A stretch of 64,000 bases of DNA from Pictodentalium vernedei (GCA_031216915.1 CM062294.1:32565128-32629127), one strand, 5' to 3'. Shown: positions 33,001-43,588, counted from the first letter of the stretch. The notes: a model not told the origin generated them from the letters alone. Numbers and translations: made by a program.

Positions 33001-33337
33001 ATACGCTGCAGGCTGATATTACCCAACATCGTTAGTCTTTCAACTGCATTGCAGGCTGGTGTTACTTAATATTAAATTAACGCAGACGCCACAACTAGAG
33101 ACCATACAGCCATCTGCCAGTCATTTTGATTTGGTTCTTACAAGATTTCGCTGTCAGAGGCATTTCGATGAGCTCTGTTGCCGTAATGACCACCCCGTCT
33201 AACGTTTTGTGTTCAGTGCTTTAAACTGTTCTATAAGTAGGAAGCATTATTACTCAAATAAATATAGAAAACATTATAACAGATGTATGGCATGGATTTT
33301 AACTTTTAAATCCGTTATCAATAAAACATACTTTTAA
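33001..33337. other. Non-coding stretch
   Basis: No gene recognised. GCAGGCTGATATTAC and GCAGGCTGGTGTTAC occur about 50 bases apart as a short imperfect direct repeat. Confidence 0.4.
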
Positions 33338-33581
33338 CCCTTTACCTAACATGAAAAGCAGACGACACTTGCAAAATAAAATTCTTGAATAACTAATTTG
33401 TTTCATTTTTTGTCTCAAAAACATAGGTTATGACCCCTCATTGGAACGAGCTCGACGAGCTCGTTCCAATGACGGGTCATAACCTATGTTTTTGAGACAA
33501 AAAATTAAAAAATAATGAAAATTAATTGGCGATTTTTAAGAATAGCGCTGGCCGGTTTTGGCCGTTACGTTGGGTAAAGGG
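33338..33581. mobile_element. TTAA hairpin MITE, arm family 1
   Basis: 244 bp, flanked on both sides by TTAA (33334-33337 and 33582-33585). The ends are CCCTTTACCTAAC and GTTGGGTAAAGGG. Left subterminal block GAAAAGCAGACGACACTTGC, right subterminal block GCTGGCCGGTTTTGGCC. The inner hairpin has arms CATAGGTTATGACCCCTC and CATTGGAACGAGCTCG. TTAA plus CCC ends fit piggyBac-type MITEs. Confidence 0.92.
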
Positions 33582-34045
33582 TTAACCAACAAAAAAAATA
33601 TTTTAAAACAAATAAACTTGAGAAACGTTTTTTCGTTTCATTTTCTTTTTTTTTCAGACATCTTTGAATTTTGTCGTCCATCTTGGAATTTGGCGGCCAT
33701 CTTAGGAAACTGAAAGACTTAAAATAGCTCCTAGACTAATATTAACCCTTGGACCACTAGTTGTGTCTTCAATGGCAGCAATTGGAAGACCCCATGTTCA
33801 TTATTTGGGGTAGACCAATCAATATATTCAACGTGCAGCCCCGAGGCTGGTCTACCCCACACATTTACTGAACAACCATCCTATTTAATGACGTTATGAC
33901 GTATCATGTTTCTGATCGGAAAACAGGCCTATCAGGTTCAAAGGGTTAAATATTATGATCCCGATGAGAACAAACGGGTTTAATGATCTGAAAAAAGAAT
34001 GTTTAAATTCAAGAGTATCCGTTCACACCTAGAATCTACAAGTCG
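33582..34045. other. Non-coding stretch with a hairpin
   Basis: GGGGTAGACCAATC (about 33808) pairs with GGCTGGTCTACCCC (about 33846). Otherwise nothing recognised. Confidence 0.45.
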
Positions 34046-34382
34046 AGCTGGGAGCGCGGGGAAGCTAAGTGGTTACGACTGGAAAGGTTCTATCCTCGCC
34101 AGTGGTTACTGCGTTGTGTCCTTGGGCAAAGCACTTCATCCCGATTGTCCATGTGAGGGCACGGTGGCGCTGTGCACTAAGACTTACAGCACGTCGATGG
34201 TGCACTTGTCTTCAGCCAATGCTAAACCTGCTTTTGTGGAGTTAGTACGTCAGAGAGTCTGGTAGTTGCTCGCCGTTGCTCGGTGGTTCTCTCTGATACG
34301 CAGGCTTTCTCTATCCGTAAGACTGTCCGACATGACGTGACCCTGGCTATCAAAAGAGTCGTTAAACCCCTATAAATAAATA
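34046..34382 (+). mobile_element. SINE with atypical head
   Basis: Shared body (TTGTGTCCTTGGGCAAAGCA, CAGCACGTCGATGGTGCAC, GTTAGTACGTCAG) and tail (AAACCCCTATAAATAAATAA). The head, GAGCGCGGGGAAGCTAAGTG, is a diverged tRNA-like sequence. Confidence 0.8.
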
Positions 34383-34457
34383 ATATGAAGCCGAGTTGTT
34401 TAGGCCGTTTAGACCTTGATGTAGATCAACAAGTGTCCTGGAGCTGACAGTCCAGAT

Positions 34458-34602
34458 TATTATGATCTGCGATGAGTCTGGAGTCTGCTCCCGAGGGGCA
34501 AGATATTTGGACCAGACCCGAGGCTTGCCGAGGGTCTGGTCCAAATATCTTGCCTTCGAGGGTGAGATTTCCCCATTCCCACCTTCAGACTCATAGAGGA
34601 TG
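34458..34602. mobile_element. Foldback element with AGATATTTGGACCAGACCC arms
   Basis: GGGCAAGATATTTGGACCAG and its complement CTGGTCCAAATATCTTGCC surround a GAGGCTTGCCGAGGG tip. Outer arms TGAGTCTGGAG and CTTCAGACTCA are also inverted. A run of 19 Cs lies just outside (34606-34624). Confidence 0.75.
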
Positions 34603-34624
34603 ATTCCCCCCCCCCCCCCCCCCC

Positions 34625-35300
34625 ACACACACACACCATGCAGCGATTACGTTAGCCAGAGGCAGTCGGGAGTCACGTGCACATTCAATCAACTCATTTT
34701 GTATTCGTTGTTTTGAGAAAATGATGACACCACCGGAAAGAGCATGCACAAGTCATGTATATACCAAAGGTAGAAACCACGAAATCGATTAGGAACGGTG
34801 GCAGCTTTAGGGTTGAAGAGTTTTAGGGCATCGAACTTTGATCCCTCTGCATTCCGATAACGTCAATATGAATTAGTTGGTAGAAAGAAACTGATACGAT
34901 ATGCATAACGTCATAATAACGTTTTAAATGTATAACGCCACGTGGGTGGGGTGGGATACATCTGTCTCTCCCTGCTATCTCACCCGGGACACACGTATGT
35001 TACACATGCAGTGGGGGGAGAAAAGAGTATCCATACCAAATCTGGAGATTTTGTCCGCCAAGTAACATTTTTTCTCTGTTAAGACACCCTGCTGTGCTTA
35101 GACTATACATCAAAATTTGATACATTTAAGAGGCATACAACGAACTGTGTGGGAACTATATTTTATCACGGCGGACTGTGAATGCAGAAAGGGGCGACAA
35201 TGAGCTGTGGAGTTTCGTGCTTCGATTTGAAGCCAAATCAGCGTGAATGCCATCGGTTTATCGCTGAAAACAACCATTTTTCTGAAACGCGCCTAACCAA
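34625..35300. other. Non-coding stretch
   Basis: No gene or repeat recognised. Short open frames lack family similarity. Confidence 0.4.
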
Positions 35301-35304
35301 TAGC

Positions 35305-35690
35305 GCTGGCGTTGCGGTAACCGGTTCTCACCAGATCACCGAAGTTAAGCAACGTCAAGCCCGGTTAATCATTGGATGGGTGACCGTCTGAGCGATCAAT
35401 TCGGACTCCCGCGTTGTGTCCTTGGGAAAGGCACTTAACCCCGATTGTCTACATGGGGGCACGATGACGACGTGTACTAAGGCGTACTGCACGTCGATGG
35501 TGCGCATGTCTTCAACCAATCTAACCCTGCCTGTGCTGCAGTGCAGAGCTACGATGTTGGGGAGCTGGCAGCTGCTCGGCGTTGCTCAGTGGTTCTCTCT
35601 GGGTACCCCGGCTTCCTCCACCCGTAAAACTGTCACGGCCATGATTAGCCATTGTGCATAAGTATGTTACCTTAAACACCAATAAATAAA
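35305..35690 (+). mobile_element. 5S-rRNA-headed SINE
   Basis: The head matches the internal promoter region of 5S rRNA: CAGATCACCGAAGTTAAGC, then GCCCGGTTAATCATTGGATG and GGGTGACCGTCT. It is followed directly by the same body as the tRNA-headed SINEs (GTTGTGTCCTTGGGAAAGGC, GGCGTACTGCACGTCGATGG, GGCTTCCTCCACCCGTAAAA) and the CCTTAAACACCAATAAATA tail. A second 5S-headed copy is at 41315-41695. This is a SINE3-type head on the same SINE body. Confidence 0.9.
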
Positions 35691-35930
35691 TAACTTGTAG
35701 AGTGCTAAATTATTTTTGGTTGTCAAAATTTTTTCAAAAGGTCTTTTCCTTGTTTCAGTTTATGGGAGAGTGCCCAAAGGCACTCTCCCATAAATTATAA
35801 CAAGGCGCTGATATACAGATCACATAAGAGATAATACGAAGCACATTCCACAGGATAAGAAGCATTTAAATTGCAGGGTGTTCACTTTAGAATGGAGACC
35901 AGATATGGGTTTCCATAACTCTACAAGTTA
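35691..35930. mobile_element. Foldback element E2
   Basis: The ends TAACTTGTAGAGTGCTAA and AACTCTACAAGTTA are inverted. The central hairpin has TATGGGAGAGTGCC arms and CAAAGG at the tip. It lies immediately next to the SINE tail on its left. Confidence 0.78.
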
Positions 35931-36098
35931 ATTCAAGTACGGTCGAGTATTTTAATATTTCAATACATTCGCGAAAAAACAAAATTTTTCTCGGTTACTG
36001 GTGAGATAATTCTCGTTATCTACTCAAAAACACTATATATACCAATGTAAAGATTAAGAATGGCACGAACATCCGTAAACTTCAGTTTATTTTAGGAG

Positions 36099-36105
<7 letters not shown>

Positions 36106-36141
<36 letters not shown>

Positions 36142-36486
36142 TTGGTGTTTAATGTCACATATTTCTGCACAATGGCTAATCATGACCTCGACAGTTTTAC
36201 GGGTGGAGGAAGCCGGAGGACCCGGAGAGAACCACCGAACAACGGCGATCAACTGTCAGCTCCCCAACATCCTAACTCCACATGAGTAGGGTTAGCATTG
36301 GCTGAAGACAGGTGCACCATCGGCGTGCAGTACGCCTTGGCACACAACATCACCGTGCCCCCATGTGGACAATGGGGGTGAAGTGTCTTGCCCAAGACCA
36401 CAACGCGGTTGCCGCAGATGGGATTCGAAGCGAGCATCTCTCGGCTTGTAGATTGCACCTCTACCTACTGAGCCACCGCGCCTCCT
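36106..36486 (-). mobile_element. tRNA-headed SINE with expanded tail
   Basis: Complete minus-strand copy. The head at the right end (GGTGGCTCAGTAGG complement near 36465-36480) has a B box near 36420. The 3' tail is expanded into a TTTA microsatellite (36106-36143). Confidence 0.88.
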
Positions 36487-36527
36487 ATTTCAGGAGTTGC
36501 TGCCCGTAATTCAATAATATGCCGTGA

Positions 36528-36605
36528 TGTCACGCACTGTTGAAAATAACTCAGGGGGCTCAGAGAGCCGTTTCCAACAGTGCGTTACATCATAATATGT
36601 CATCA
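36528..36605. repeat. Inverted repeat around TGTCACGCACTGTTG
   Basis: GATGTCACGCACTGTTGAAA pairs with CCAACAGTGCGTTACATC, with GGCTCAGAGAGCC at the tip. Confidence 0.7.
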
Positions 36606-37051
36606 TCACAGTCAAATAAGTTGAAATAACATGAGATTTTGTCATCATTATAAAATTCTTCGTGGTTATGAGAGCGTACACAAATGAATAGAATTTCAAT
36701 TGCAGTAAAGATATTTGTCGAAGATAAATGTAACGAACGAAAAATTGCACGCTTATTTCTGTTTAGGCGAAAGTACAATCGTTCGCCTGTTCAGTTGGAT
36801 GTCCTTTAATTGAATAACCCTGTTAATTGAATATAACTGTGAAACACAAAACCATTTCTTATACCTTCAGACACAGTATATATTTGGCCAGTAAGTTGTA
36901 GGTTAAAGAGTAAACTTCTGTTAATTGAATAGAATATCTCGTAATAATGTTACGAATAACCAGATTGCCCTCGTTTATAGACTAATTTGACGTCATTACG
37001 TCGAATACAGGTATTTAATCCATTAATGGCATTATATCTTGTTTGACAGGG

Positions 37052-37250
37052 TGTGACAGGAATGATAGTCCGGGGGAAAATTAGTCCCTCTGGACTATTA
37101 TTCCGCGGAATTATAGTCCTAGGTCTAACATTCCTAGGAATAGTAGTCCGCCGGACTACTATTCCTAGGAATGTTAGACCTAGGACTATAATTCCGCGGA
37201 ATAATAGTCCAGAGGGACTAACGTTCCTACGCACTATCATTTCTGTCACA
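37052..37250. mobile_element. 199-bp near-perfect palindrome
   Basis: Symmetric about 37150/37151 (TAGTAGTCCG|CCGGACTACT). Ends TGTGACAG and CTGTCACA. It contains smaller palindromes ATTCCGCGGAAT and TCCTAGGA. By eye the inner 160 bases pair with few mismatches. The homologous sequence at about 21460-21475 runs across this point without it, so it is a discrete insertion. Confidence 0.9.
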
Positions 37251-37315
37251 GGGGCTCTACGGGCTCTATCTTATTTGGCATTGAGCTTCCTTCTGAGGTG
37301 TAGATTATATAGAAA

Positions 37316-37538
37316 GTAATCGCTTGACTGGACTGGTTACGTGAAATAATTCATGAGAGGTGAGGGACGTTGTACAAACACGAGTGCGCGAATGCGCGCG
37401 AGTGTTTTACAATAACAGTCCCTGGCCTCGAATGAATTATTTCCCGTGACCAGTCCAGTCAATTCGCACACTCGTGTTTGCACAACGTTCCTCATCGCTC
37501 ATGAATTATTTCACGTAACCCGTCCAGTCAAGCGATTA
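37316..37538. mobile_element. Foldback element with GTAATCGCTTGACTGGAC ends
   Basis: GTAATCGCTTGACTGGACTG on the left and GTCCAGTCAAGCGATTAC on the right, then ACGTGAAATAATTCATGAG and its complement, and an inner CGAGTGCGCGAATGCGCGCG stretch. No coding capacity. Confidence 0.85.
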
Positions 37539-37583
37539 CTCTGTTTATTACTTTTCATTATTAACGATACTTATATTATTTAA

Positions 37584-37826
37584 CTCTTTACCTTACGTAA
37601 CGGCAAAACCGGCCAGCGCTATTATCAAAAATCGCCAATTAATTTTCATTATTATTTTCATTTTTTGTCTCTAAAACATAGGTTATGGCCCCTCATTGGA
37701 ATGAGCTCGTCGAGCTCGTTCCAATAAAGGTGTCATAACCTATGTTTTTGAGACAAAAATGGAAATAATAGTTATTCAAGAATTTTTTTTGCAAGTGTCG
37801 TCTGCTTTTCATGTTAGGAAAAGGGT
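37584..37826. mobile_element. TTAA hairpin MITE, arm family 1 (degraded end)
   Basis: TTAA at 37580-37583, then CTCTTTACCTTACGTAACGG. The central hairpin has TGGAATGAGCTCGTCGAGC. The right end, TTAGGAAAAGGG, has lost a clean TTAA. The 40 bases left of it match, inverted, the 40 bases right of the copy at 53196-53439, so both copies sit in the same larger repeat. Confidence 0.82.
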
Positions 37827-38195
37827 AAAAAAAAACCCCAAAACACTGAAGTCCCCATTACACTCAAAGCGTCTTCGTTTGCACGCACGGATACATGACA
37901 CAATTGTTGATTGCATAATTCACTTGTGAAGTTATCGTTTATAATAAAACTCGGAAATCCCAGTAAATCACACTTTGGAAAGTAACAAACTGACGTTTGT
38001 TCAACGGAAGTCAACGGAGCAATATTTGCCATCCAATAGGAAGGGTATGAATTTCCGCCACAACCAAATTTGACATTTTTGGTACCAGTAGGCAAATTTG
38101 AGCCAAATTTGACATATTTTATGAGTGGGTCACATATTCCTGATGTACGCAAAAAAATAGTTGACAGGGTAAAGGCAGTAAACACTTCATCTCCA
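37827..38195. other. Non-coding stretch
   Basis: No gene recognised. AGGCAAATTTGAGCCAAATT at about 38091 is a small internal repeat. Confidence 0.4.
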
Positions 38196-38433
38196 TTGCC
38201 CGCCTGGGGGCACGATGACGCCGTGTACTAAGGCGTACTGCACGTCGATGGTACGCATGTCTTCAACCAATCTAACCCTGCCTGTGCTGCAGTGCGGAGT
38301 TACGATGTTGGGGAGCTGGCAGCTGCTCGTCGTTGCTCGGTGGTTCTCTCCGGGTACTCCGGCTTCCTCCACCCGTAAAACTGCCACGGCCATGATTAGC
38401 CATTGTGCATAAATATGTGACCTTAAACATCAA

Positions 38434-38488
<55 letters not shown>

Positions 38489-38492
38489 GGGC
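38196..38492 (+). mobile_element. SINE body and tail, head missing
   Basis: It starts inside the body (CCGCCTGGGGGCACGATGAC) and ends with a 60-base AAAT microsatellite (38428-38488) grown from the tail. Most similar to the 5S-headed copy at 35.3 kb. Confidence 0.85.
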
Positions 38493-38524
38493 AGTTAAGA
38501 AGTATTTGTTCAAATCAAGACGAA

Positions 38525-38822
38525 AATTTATTTATTCGTTTTTTATTGGTGTTTAAGGTCACACACTTATGCACAATGGCTAATCGTGACCGTGACAGTT
38601 TTACGGGTGGAGGATACCGGACTACCCAGAGAGAACCACCGAGCATCGACGAGAAACTATCAGCTCCTCAACATTTAACTCTGTTCAAGCTCCGCTCAAG
38701 CAGGGCTACAGCGGTTGAAGACATGTGCACCATCAACGTGCAGTACGTCTTAGTAAACAACATCACCGTGCCCCCATATAGAAAACCGGGATAAAGTGCC
38801 TTGCCCAAGGACACAACGCGGG
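38525..38822 (-). mobile_element. SINE body and tail, minus strand, head missing
   Basis: TTTATTGGTGTTTAAGGTCA marks the tail. The body blocks TTTTACGGGTGGAGGA and CAAGCAGGGCTACAGCGG follow. It ends in CCCAAGGACACAACGCGGG. Confidence 0.85.
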
Positions 38823-39055
38823 ACAAAATGACGAAAACAATCTTCTTTTACCAAACCACTTCCCCAAAGCTCATATAGTTTATATATCAAAATGACGAAA
38901 ACAATCTTCTTCTACCAAACCACTACCCCAAAGCTCATATATTTCATGTTTAATATCTATAAGTACAATATACAAATGTGTTCAAATCATTCCCCTGGGG
39001 TCATATTTAGACATATTTAGCCCATACATTTTGAATAATTAATTACTCCTGTTAA

Positions 39056-39297
39056 CCCTTTGCCTTACGAATCGCCCGCGTCCGCCCGCGTAATATGCAA
39101 ATTGAGAAGTTGAAAGAATTAAATTTTTCAAAATATTTCAACAAAACCATATCATGTGACCCCTCATTGGAACGAGCTCATCGAGCTCGTTCCAATGAGG
39201 GGTCACAAGATATGGTTTTTGTTGAAATTTTTTGAAAAATTTAAAAAAAATATATTTAAAATAATAAATTTTGAAATCGTCTGAGTTGGGTGAAGGG
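39056..39297. mobile_element. TTAA hairpin MITE, arm family 2
   Basis: TTAA at 39052-39055 and 39298-39301. The ends are CCCTTTGCCTTACG and GTTGGGTGAAGGG. The arms hold CCCGCGTCCGCCCGCG on one side and GACGATTTCAAAA-type sequence on the other, then ACCATATCATGTGACC and the tip CATTGGAACGAGCTCATCGAG. Insertion split a CTGTTAATTGAAT motif, so the empty site can be read directly. Confidence 0.92.
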
Positions 39298-39340
39298 TTA
39301 ATTGAATCAAAGTGGCTATTCAATTAACAGGGTTCCACTG

Positions 39341-41314
39341 TACCAAAACTGCACAGTTTTGTTTGCTTTGTTCTCTCGTGAAAGGCAGATATTGCCCGAC
39401 TGAAAATTTTGATGTGTGTTTGGTATTGTTGAATTAATATCTCACACAAAAACTTACATTTTGACCGAGTTAGTTAGCTAACTCATTACTCATACTTTGT
39501 TAGCATTATGAATGGTTGGCTGTTTGCCATTGAGTTCATTTCAAGATCAGAATGCTGACTACTCAGCATGACCTCCTATTTGAAATGATTAATTAATAAA
39601 TTATTGGTTCAATACTGATTTTCTGAGCATTCTTCATACATGTACATTCATGTAATTGACACAATGCCTAATGAAGGCCGATAGGGCCCACTTACAGACT
39701 ACAGTACCATAAGAAATTGTCATTTTGTACTGTCTTAAAACCTCAAATTATCTACATAGATATTTCGCTGCAGTTATTTAAACTGCTTGGAAATATTCTC
39801 AGAATGCCCTAAAATCTACCGGTACAGTCACTCGGAGTCAATATTTTGAAAAATGGAGGATTGGTGGGGGGGGGGGGGGGCGCACCTCTTTAAGTATCCA
39901 CCCCTAGTTGGAATTTTCATAGATATACCCCCTCCCCAATTGACCAGCCCCCCACCCCCACCCCCAGCTACGTCCCTGGGTGCTCTCGCCACCAACCACT
40001 GCAAACTCTGCTTCTGCCTCTGCCGAATTAGAAAGTTGGAGAATCTGACATGTGCTCACCGCTGCACGGTCGTCCTCTCCGGTTTCGCCCATGCGTAAAA
40101 CTGTTCGTCACAATATGATCATTGCAGTTGAAGTATTGTTAAACACCATAAAGCAAACAAATAAATTACAGAGGCGGTCAGATCGATGAACCCGGTCGGG
40201 GCTGGCCTGGCCAGAACTTGCCCGAGGTCACGAGAAAATAATGCACGGGGCCGACCAACGTTTGGATAATTGAATACGCCAACAACTCATAATTAGTTAG
40301 TGAGGGACAGGCAAATATAGCCCCATTTGGGTCAATGAGATCCAATTCCCAATGCCTTTCACCCTCTTGGGGCGGTGGGGTTCCCTGGTTTTCGGGTTCC
40401 ATGGCCAATGGCATGAACCACCAATGAAACAGAAAAAAGAGTCCGTTTTCAAATACAGGCGTTTTCGTCTCTTGTAACAGGGGAGATAACTGCTGTTCCC
40501 AGGAAACAAATCAGAGAAACACTGGCCCGGTAACTGCTGGAGGAGGATGTATCGATTTTCTGCTTCTTTTTCTGTTTACCTGTATGTGAAATCAATGAAC
40601 GGTAACAATGTTTTAAATTTACACAGTCACATGGATCAGTATGGCTAGATTTACAGTGTTCAACTTATGTCATTCGCTGATTATAGTTTTTATCACCTGC
40701 ACGCTGAGGCCTACTTTGTGTTCGCGGATTTTCAGGAAACTTTTGTGTGAATTCTCTGGATGCTAGAAATATGCACGACATTGTGTTGGAATCTGGAAGA
40801 TATTGGTAAACTGTCAAACAGTGAAACGATGAAGGAGACTTGCAGTCATTTAGGTGAGATAGTTCAATAATAACTCACACTGTTCGTTATAGTAATTATT
40901 TTTGCTTGTTCTTTTGAGCCAATAACGTAATGGAAATTCAAACCTCATACTTGGGGAATGTGCAGAACTTTATGGTTTGATATGGTTAAGATCAGGGGTG
41001 TTGCAAGACTGATGATTTAAATAAGAGCGATGGGTGGAGGTGTAAACCTGATTAAAAGGTTGATTTGTACGGACTGCATGGTAATGGCCGCAAGGATGAA
41101 GTAAGAGTTGCAGTGACACAGCTTTTCATGGGGTGGGGTGGGGGGGGGGGGGCGTTAATTGAGTCCAGACCGTAAATCCTTGTTTGCACGTCACGTGCGT
41201 GCTGGGCTAAGGTCCAGAAAGGTGGGTTTGTGGGGCTAGAGTACAATCGATTAGGCGGGATACATGTACGCCAAACTGCACCTGTGCTGTTTTTTTTTTT
41301 TGGGGGGGGGGGGG
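39341..41314. other. Gene-poor stretch with decayed SINE end
   Basis: At about 39975-40165 a diverged SINE 3' half can be seen (GTCCTCTCCGGTTTCGCCC, GTAAAACTGTTCG, TTAAACACCATAAA). Runs of 15 Gs (39866-39880) and 13 Gs (41140-41152) are present. The open frames overlapping these runs are Gly/Pro-rich artefacts. Confidence 0.5.
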
Positions 41315-41695
41315 TGTTATTGGGGTTTAACGACACATTAACAGCCATGGTCATGTCGGTGACAGTTGTACGGATGGAGGAAGCTGGAGTACCTGGAGAG
41401 AACCACCGAGCAACGACGAGCAGCTGTCAGCTCTCCAACATCATAACTCTGAACTCTGCACCGCGGCACAGGCATGGTTAGATTGGTTGAAGACATGCGC
41501 ACCTTCGACGTGCAGTACGCCTTAGTGCACAGCGTCATCGTGCCCCGATGTAGGCAATCGGGGTTAAGTGCCATGCTCAAGGACACACCGCGGGAACGCG
41601 AATCAGTCGCTGAAATGGTCACCCATCCAACTACTAACCGCGCTCAACGTTGCTTAACTTTGGTGATCTGACGAGACCCCACCGCGCCCCCACCT
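41315..41695 (-). mobile_element. 5S-rRNA-headed SINE, minus strand
   Basis: On the minus strand the head begins GGGGGCGCGGTGGGGTCTC and continues CAGATCACCAAAGTTAAGCA and GATGGGTGACCATTT, matching the 5S rRNA internal control region. The shared SINE body follows, ending at TTAATGTGTCGTTAAACCCC next to a 13-G run (plus strand 41302-41314) instead of the usual AATAAATA tail. Confidence 0.9.
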
Positions 41696-41917
41696 GTGCT
41701 GTTTATTACAGGCCTGAAATAAAGGGTTTATATCCTAATCCATTGCCGGGTTACGCTATGAAGGACGGTGGTAACCCACAGGGAAAGTGTGTTATGATAT
41801 TTTCCGCATTCTCTGTTTTTACTACTCCAGTCATGTTGTTTTACGTCAAAACGGGATTTCCGCCTAAATAAATATCAACAACTAACGCGCAATCTTGCCG
41901 AAGAGGAAATTCTTTAA

Positions 41918-42156
41918 CCCTTTACCCAACGTAACGGCCAAAACCGGTCAGCGCGATTCTCAAAAATCGCCAATTAATTTTTATTATTTTTTCATTTGTC
42001 TCAAAAACATAGGTTATGACCCCTCATTGGAGCGAGCTCGACGAGCTCGTTCCATTGAGGGGCCATAACCTATGTTTGTGAGACAAAAAATGAAAAAAAT
42101 TAGTTATTCACGATTTTTTTGGCAAGTGTCGTCTGCTTTTCATGTTAGGTAAAGGG
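41918..42156. mobile_element. TTAA hairpin MITE, arm family 1
   Basis: 239 bp between TTAA at 41914-41917 and 42157-42160. Orientation is inverted relative to the 33-kb copy: CCCTTTACCCAACGTAACGG at the left, TCTGCTTTTCATGTTAGG at the right. Tip GGAGCGAGCTCGACGAGCTC. Confidence 0.92.
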
Positions 42157-42520
42157 TTAAAATGGATACAGCATGCCATTCTATTCATATTTTTCAGGCA
42201 ATACTCAACCTTTGAGCCGAGATACTTTCGAAAGATTCTCGAGTCTTTCTGGTAAAACAAACGATATTTGTAATATGAAAAACGGTACAATGCTATATTA
42301 TTTGGTCGAAACATGCAGTCCGTTCACGTATTTCACAATTGACGTAACTCACACGTTACCTGAACAGTCGTTCTCGGTTTATTTTCAGGCCTGTTATTAT
42401 GAATGGATAGATGCACAGAACGACAACGGCACAAGTTCCATATCGGTTAACCCATTCACACACGTGTCGTTCTGTGTTTATTACACGACTTCAAGTTCAC
42501 GTCCATAAAACAATTATTAG
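42157..42520. other. Non-coding stretch between a MITE and a SINE
   Basis: A 111-codon open frame spans 42173-42508, ending where the SINE begins. It shows no family resemblance that I recognise, so I do not call it a gene; an exon is possible. Confidence 0.35.
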
Positions 42521-42889
42521 GGGGCGCGGTGGCTCAGTAGGAAGAGGTGCAGGCTTCAAACTGAGAGGTCCTCGGTTCGAATCCCACCTGCGACAACAGC
42601 GTTGTGTCCTTGGGCACGACACGTCACCCCGTTGCTCATGTGGGGGCACGGTGACGCTGTGCACTAAGGCGTACTGCACGTCGATGGTGCACCTGTCTTC
42701 AACCAATGCTAACCCTGCTTGTGTGGAGTTAGTATGTTGGGGAGCTGGCAGTTGCTCGCCGTTGCTCGTTGGTTCTCTCCGGGTACTCCGGTTTCCTCCA
42801 CCCGTAGAAGTTTAAACTGTCGTGGTCATGATTAGCCATTGTGCAGAAATATGTGACCTTAAACACCAATAAATAAATAAACAATCATA
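42521..42889 (+). mobile_element. tRNA-headed SINE, best full-length copy
   Basis: Complete copy: tRNA-like head (42521-42595), a body with TTGTGTCCTTGGGCACGACA and GGCGTACTGCACGTCGATGG, a conserved central domain with GGTTCTCTCCGGGTACTCCG and TTTCCTCCACCCG (resembling the Meta domain of MetaSINEs), and the tail CCTTAAACACCAATAAATAA. Flanking TAAAACAATTATTA / ATAAACAATCATAA may be the target duplication. Most other copies in the window are readable against this one. Confidence 0.93.
42530..42584 (+). promoter_or_regulatory. Internal RNA polymerase III promoter of the SINE
   Basis: A box TGGCTCAGTAGG (42530-42541) and B box GGTTCGAATCC (42574-42584) at tRNA-like spacing. Confidence 0.85.
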
Positions 42890-43221
42890 AGAAGGACACT
42901 CAGCAACTCATTTGACAGATATCAACAAAAAGAACACATTTTATCGCCAACTAAATTTGCGAGGGGAACCCGTGATACTATTTCGTCCCCGGAGTTACAA
43001 TGTGTTCGATGTGCCTGTTGACACACAGAACACATTGGAACTCAGTGGGCGATTTTTAGCTATCGCTATGGATTCAAGTTGTAATTGCGTTGCATGATTT
43101 GTAGAAAATTCCAGTGAAATTTCGCGTCTATTTAAAATCGTCCGTTAAGGATTTCCGTTCCGCACATATGTGCTGAACAGATTTTCATTTTCCGTATGGT
43201 TTGGTGTTGCTGTATTTATTA

Positions 43222-43588
43222 TTTGTATTTATTTATTGGTTTTTAAGGTCACATATTTCTGTACAATGGCTAATCATGACCTCGACAGTTTTACGGGTGG
43301 AGGAAGCCGGAGTACCTGGAGAGAACCACCGAGCAACGGCGAGCAACTGTCAGCTTCCCAACATACTAACTCCACACAAGCAGGGTTAGCATTGGTTGAA
43401 GACAGTGCACCATCAACGTGCAGTACGCCTTAGTACATAATGTCATCGTGCCCCCACATGGGCAGGGGGGGGGGGGGGGTGAAGTGTCTTGCCCAAGGAC
43501 ACAACGCGGTGGCCGCAGGTGGGATTCGAACCGAGGACCTCTCGGCTTGCAGCCTGTACCTCTACCTACTGAGCCACCGCGCCCCTGT
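43222..43588 (-). mobile_element. tRNA-headed SINE, minus strand
   Basis: Full copy. Tail complement TTTATTTATTGGTTTTTAAG at the left; head complement with GGGATTCGAACCGAGGACC (B box) and CTACTGAGCCACCGCGCCCC (A box region) at the right. A run of 15 Gs (43465-43479) interrupts the conserved GTGGGGCAAC region. Confidence 0.92.

Larger units (their letters stand above)
36792..39340. mobile_element. pogo/Tigger-like element loaded with nested insertions
   Basis: Left end CAGTTGGATGTCC, right end GGGTTCCACTG followed by TA. Both ends continue inward with TTAATTGAATA-type motifs. The left 260 bases align with 21209-21475. Inside it are a 199-bp palindrome, a foldback (37316-37538), two TTAA MITEs and two SINEs. 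That both ends belong to one original element is inference from the shared TTAATTGAAT motifs. Confidence 0.55.

Noticed and set aside
35320..35395. A 5S rRNA gene
   Set aside because: Only the internal region is 5S-like and it runs straight into the SINE body; the 5' and 3' parts of 5S rRNA are absent.
42521..42600. A genuine tRNA gene
   Set aside because: It has A and B boxes but is followed directly by a SINE body and tail, recurs at several places, and does not fold as a full tRNA by eye.
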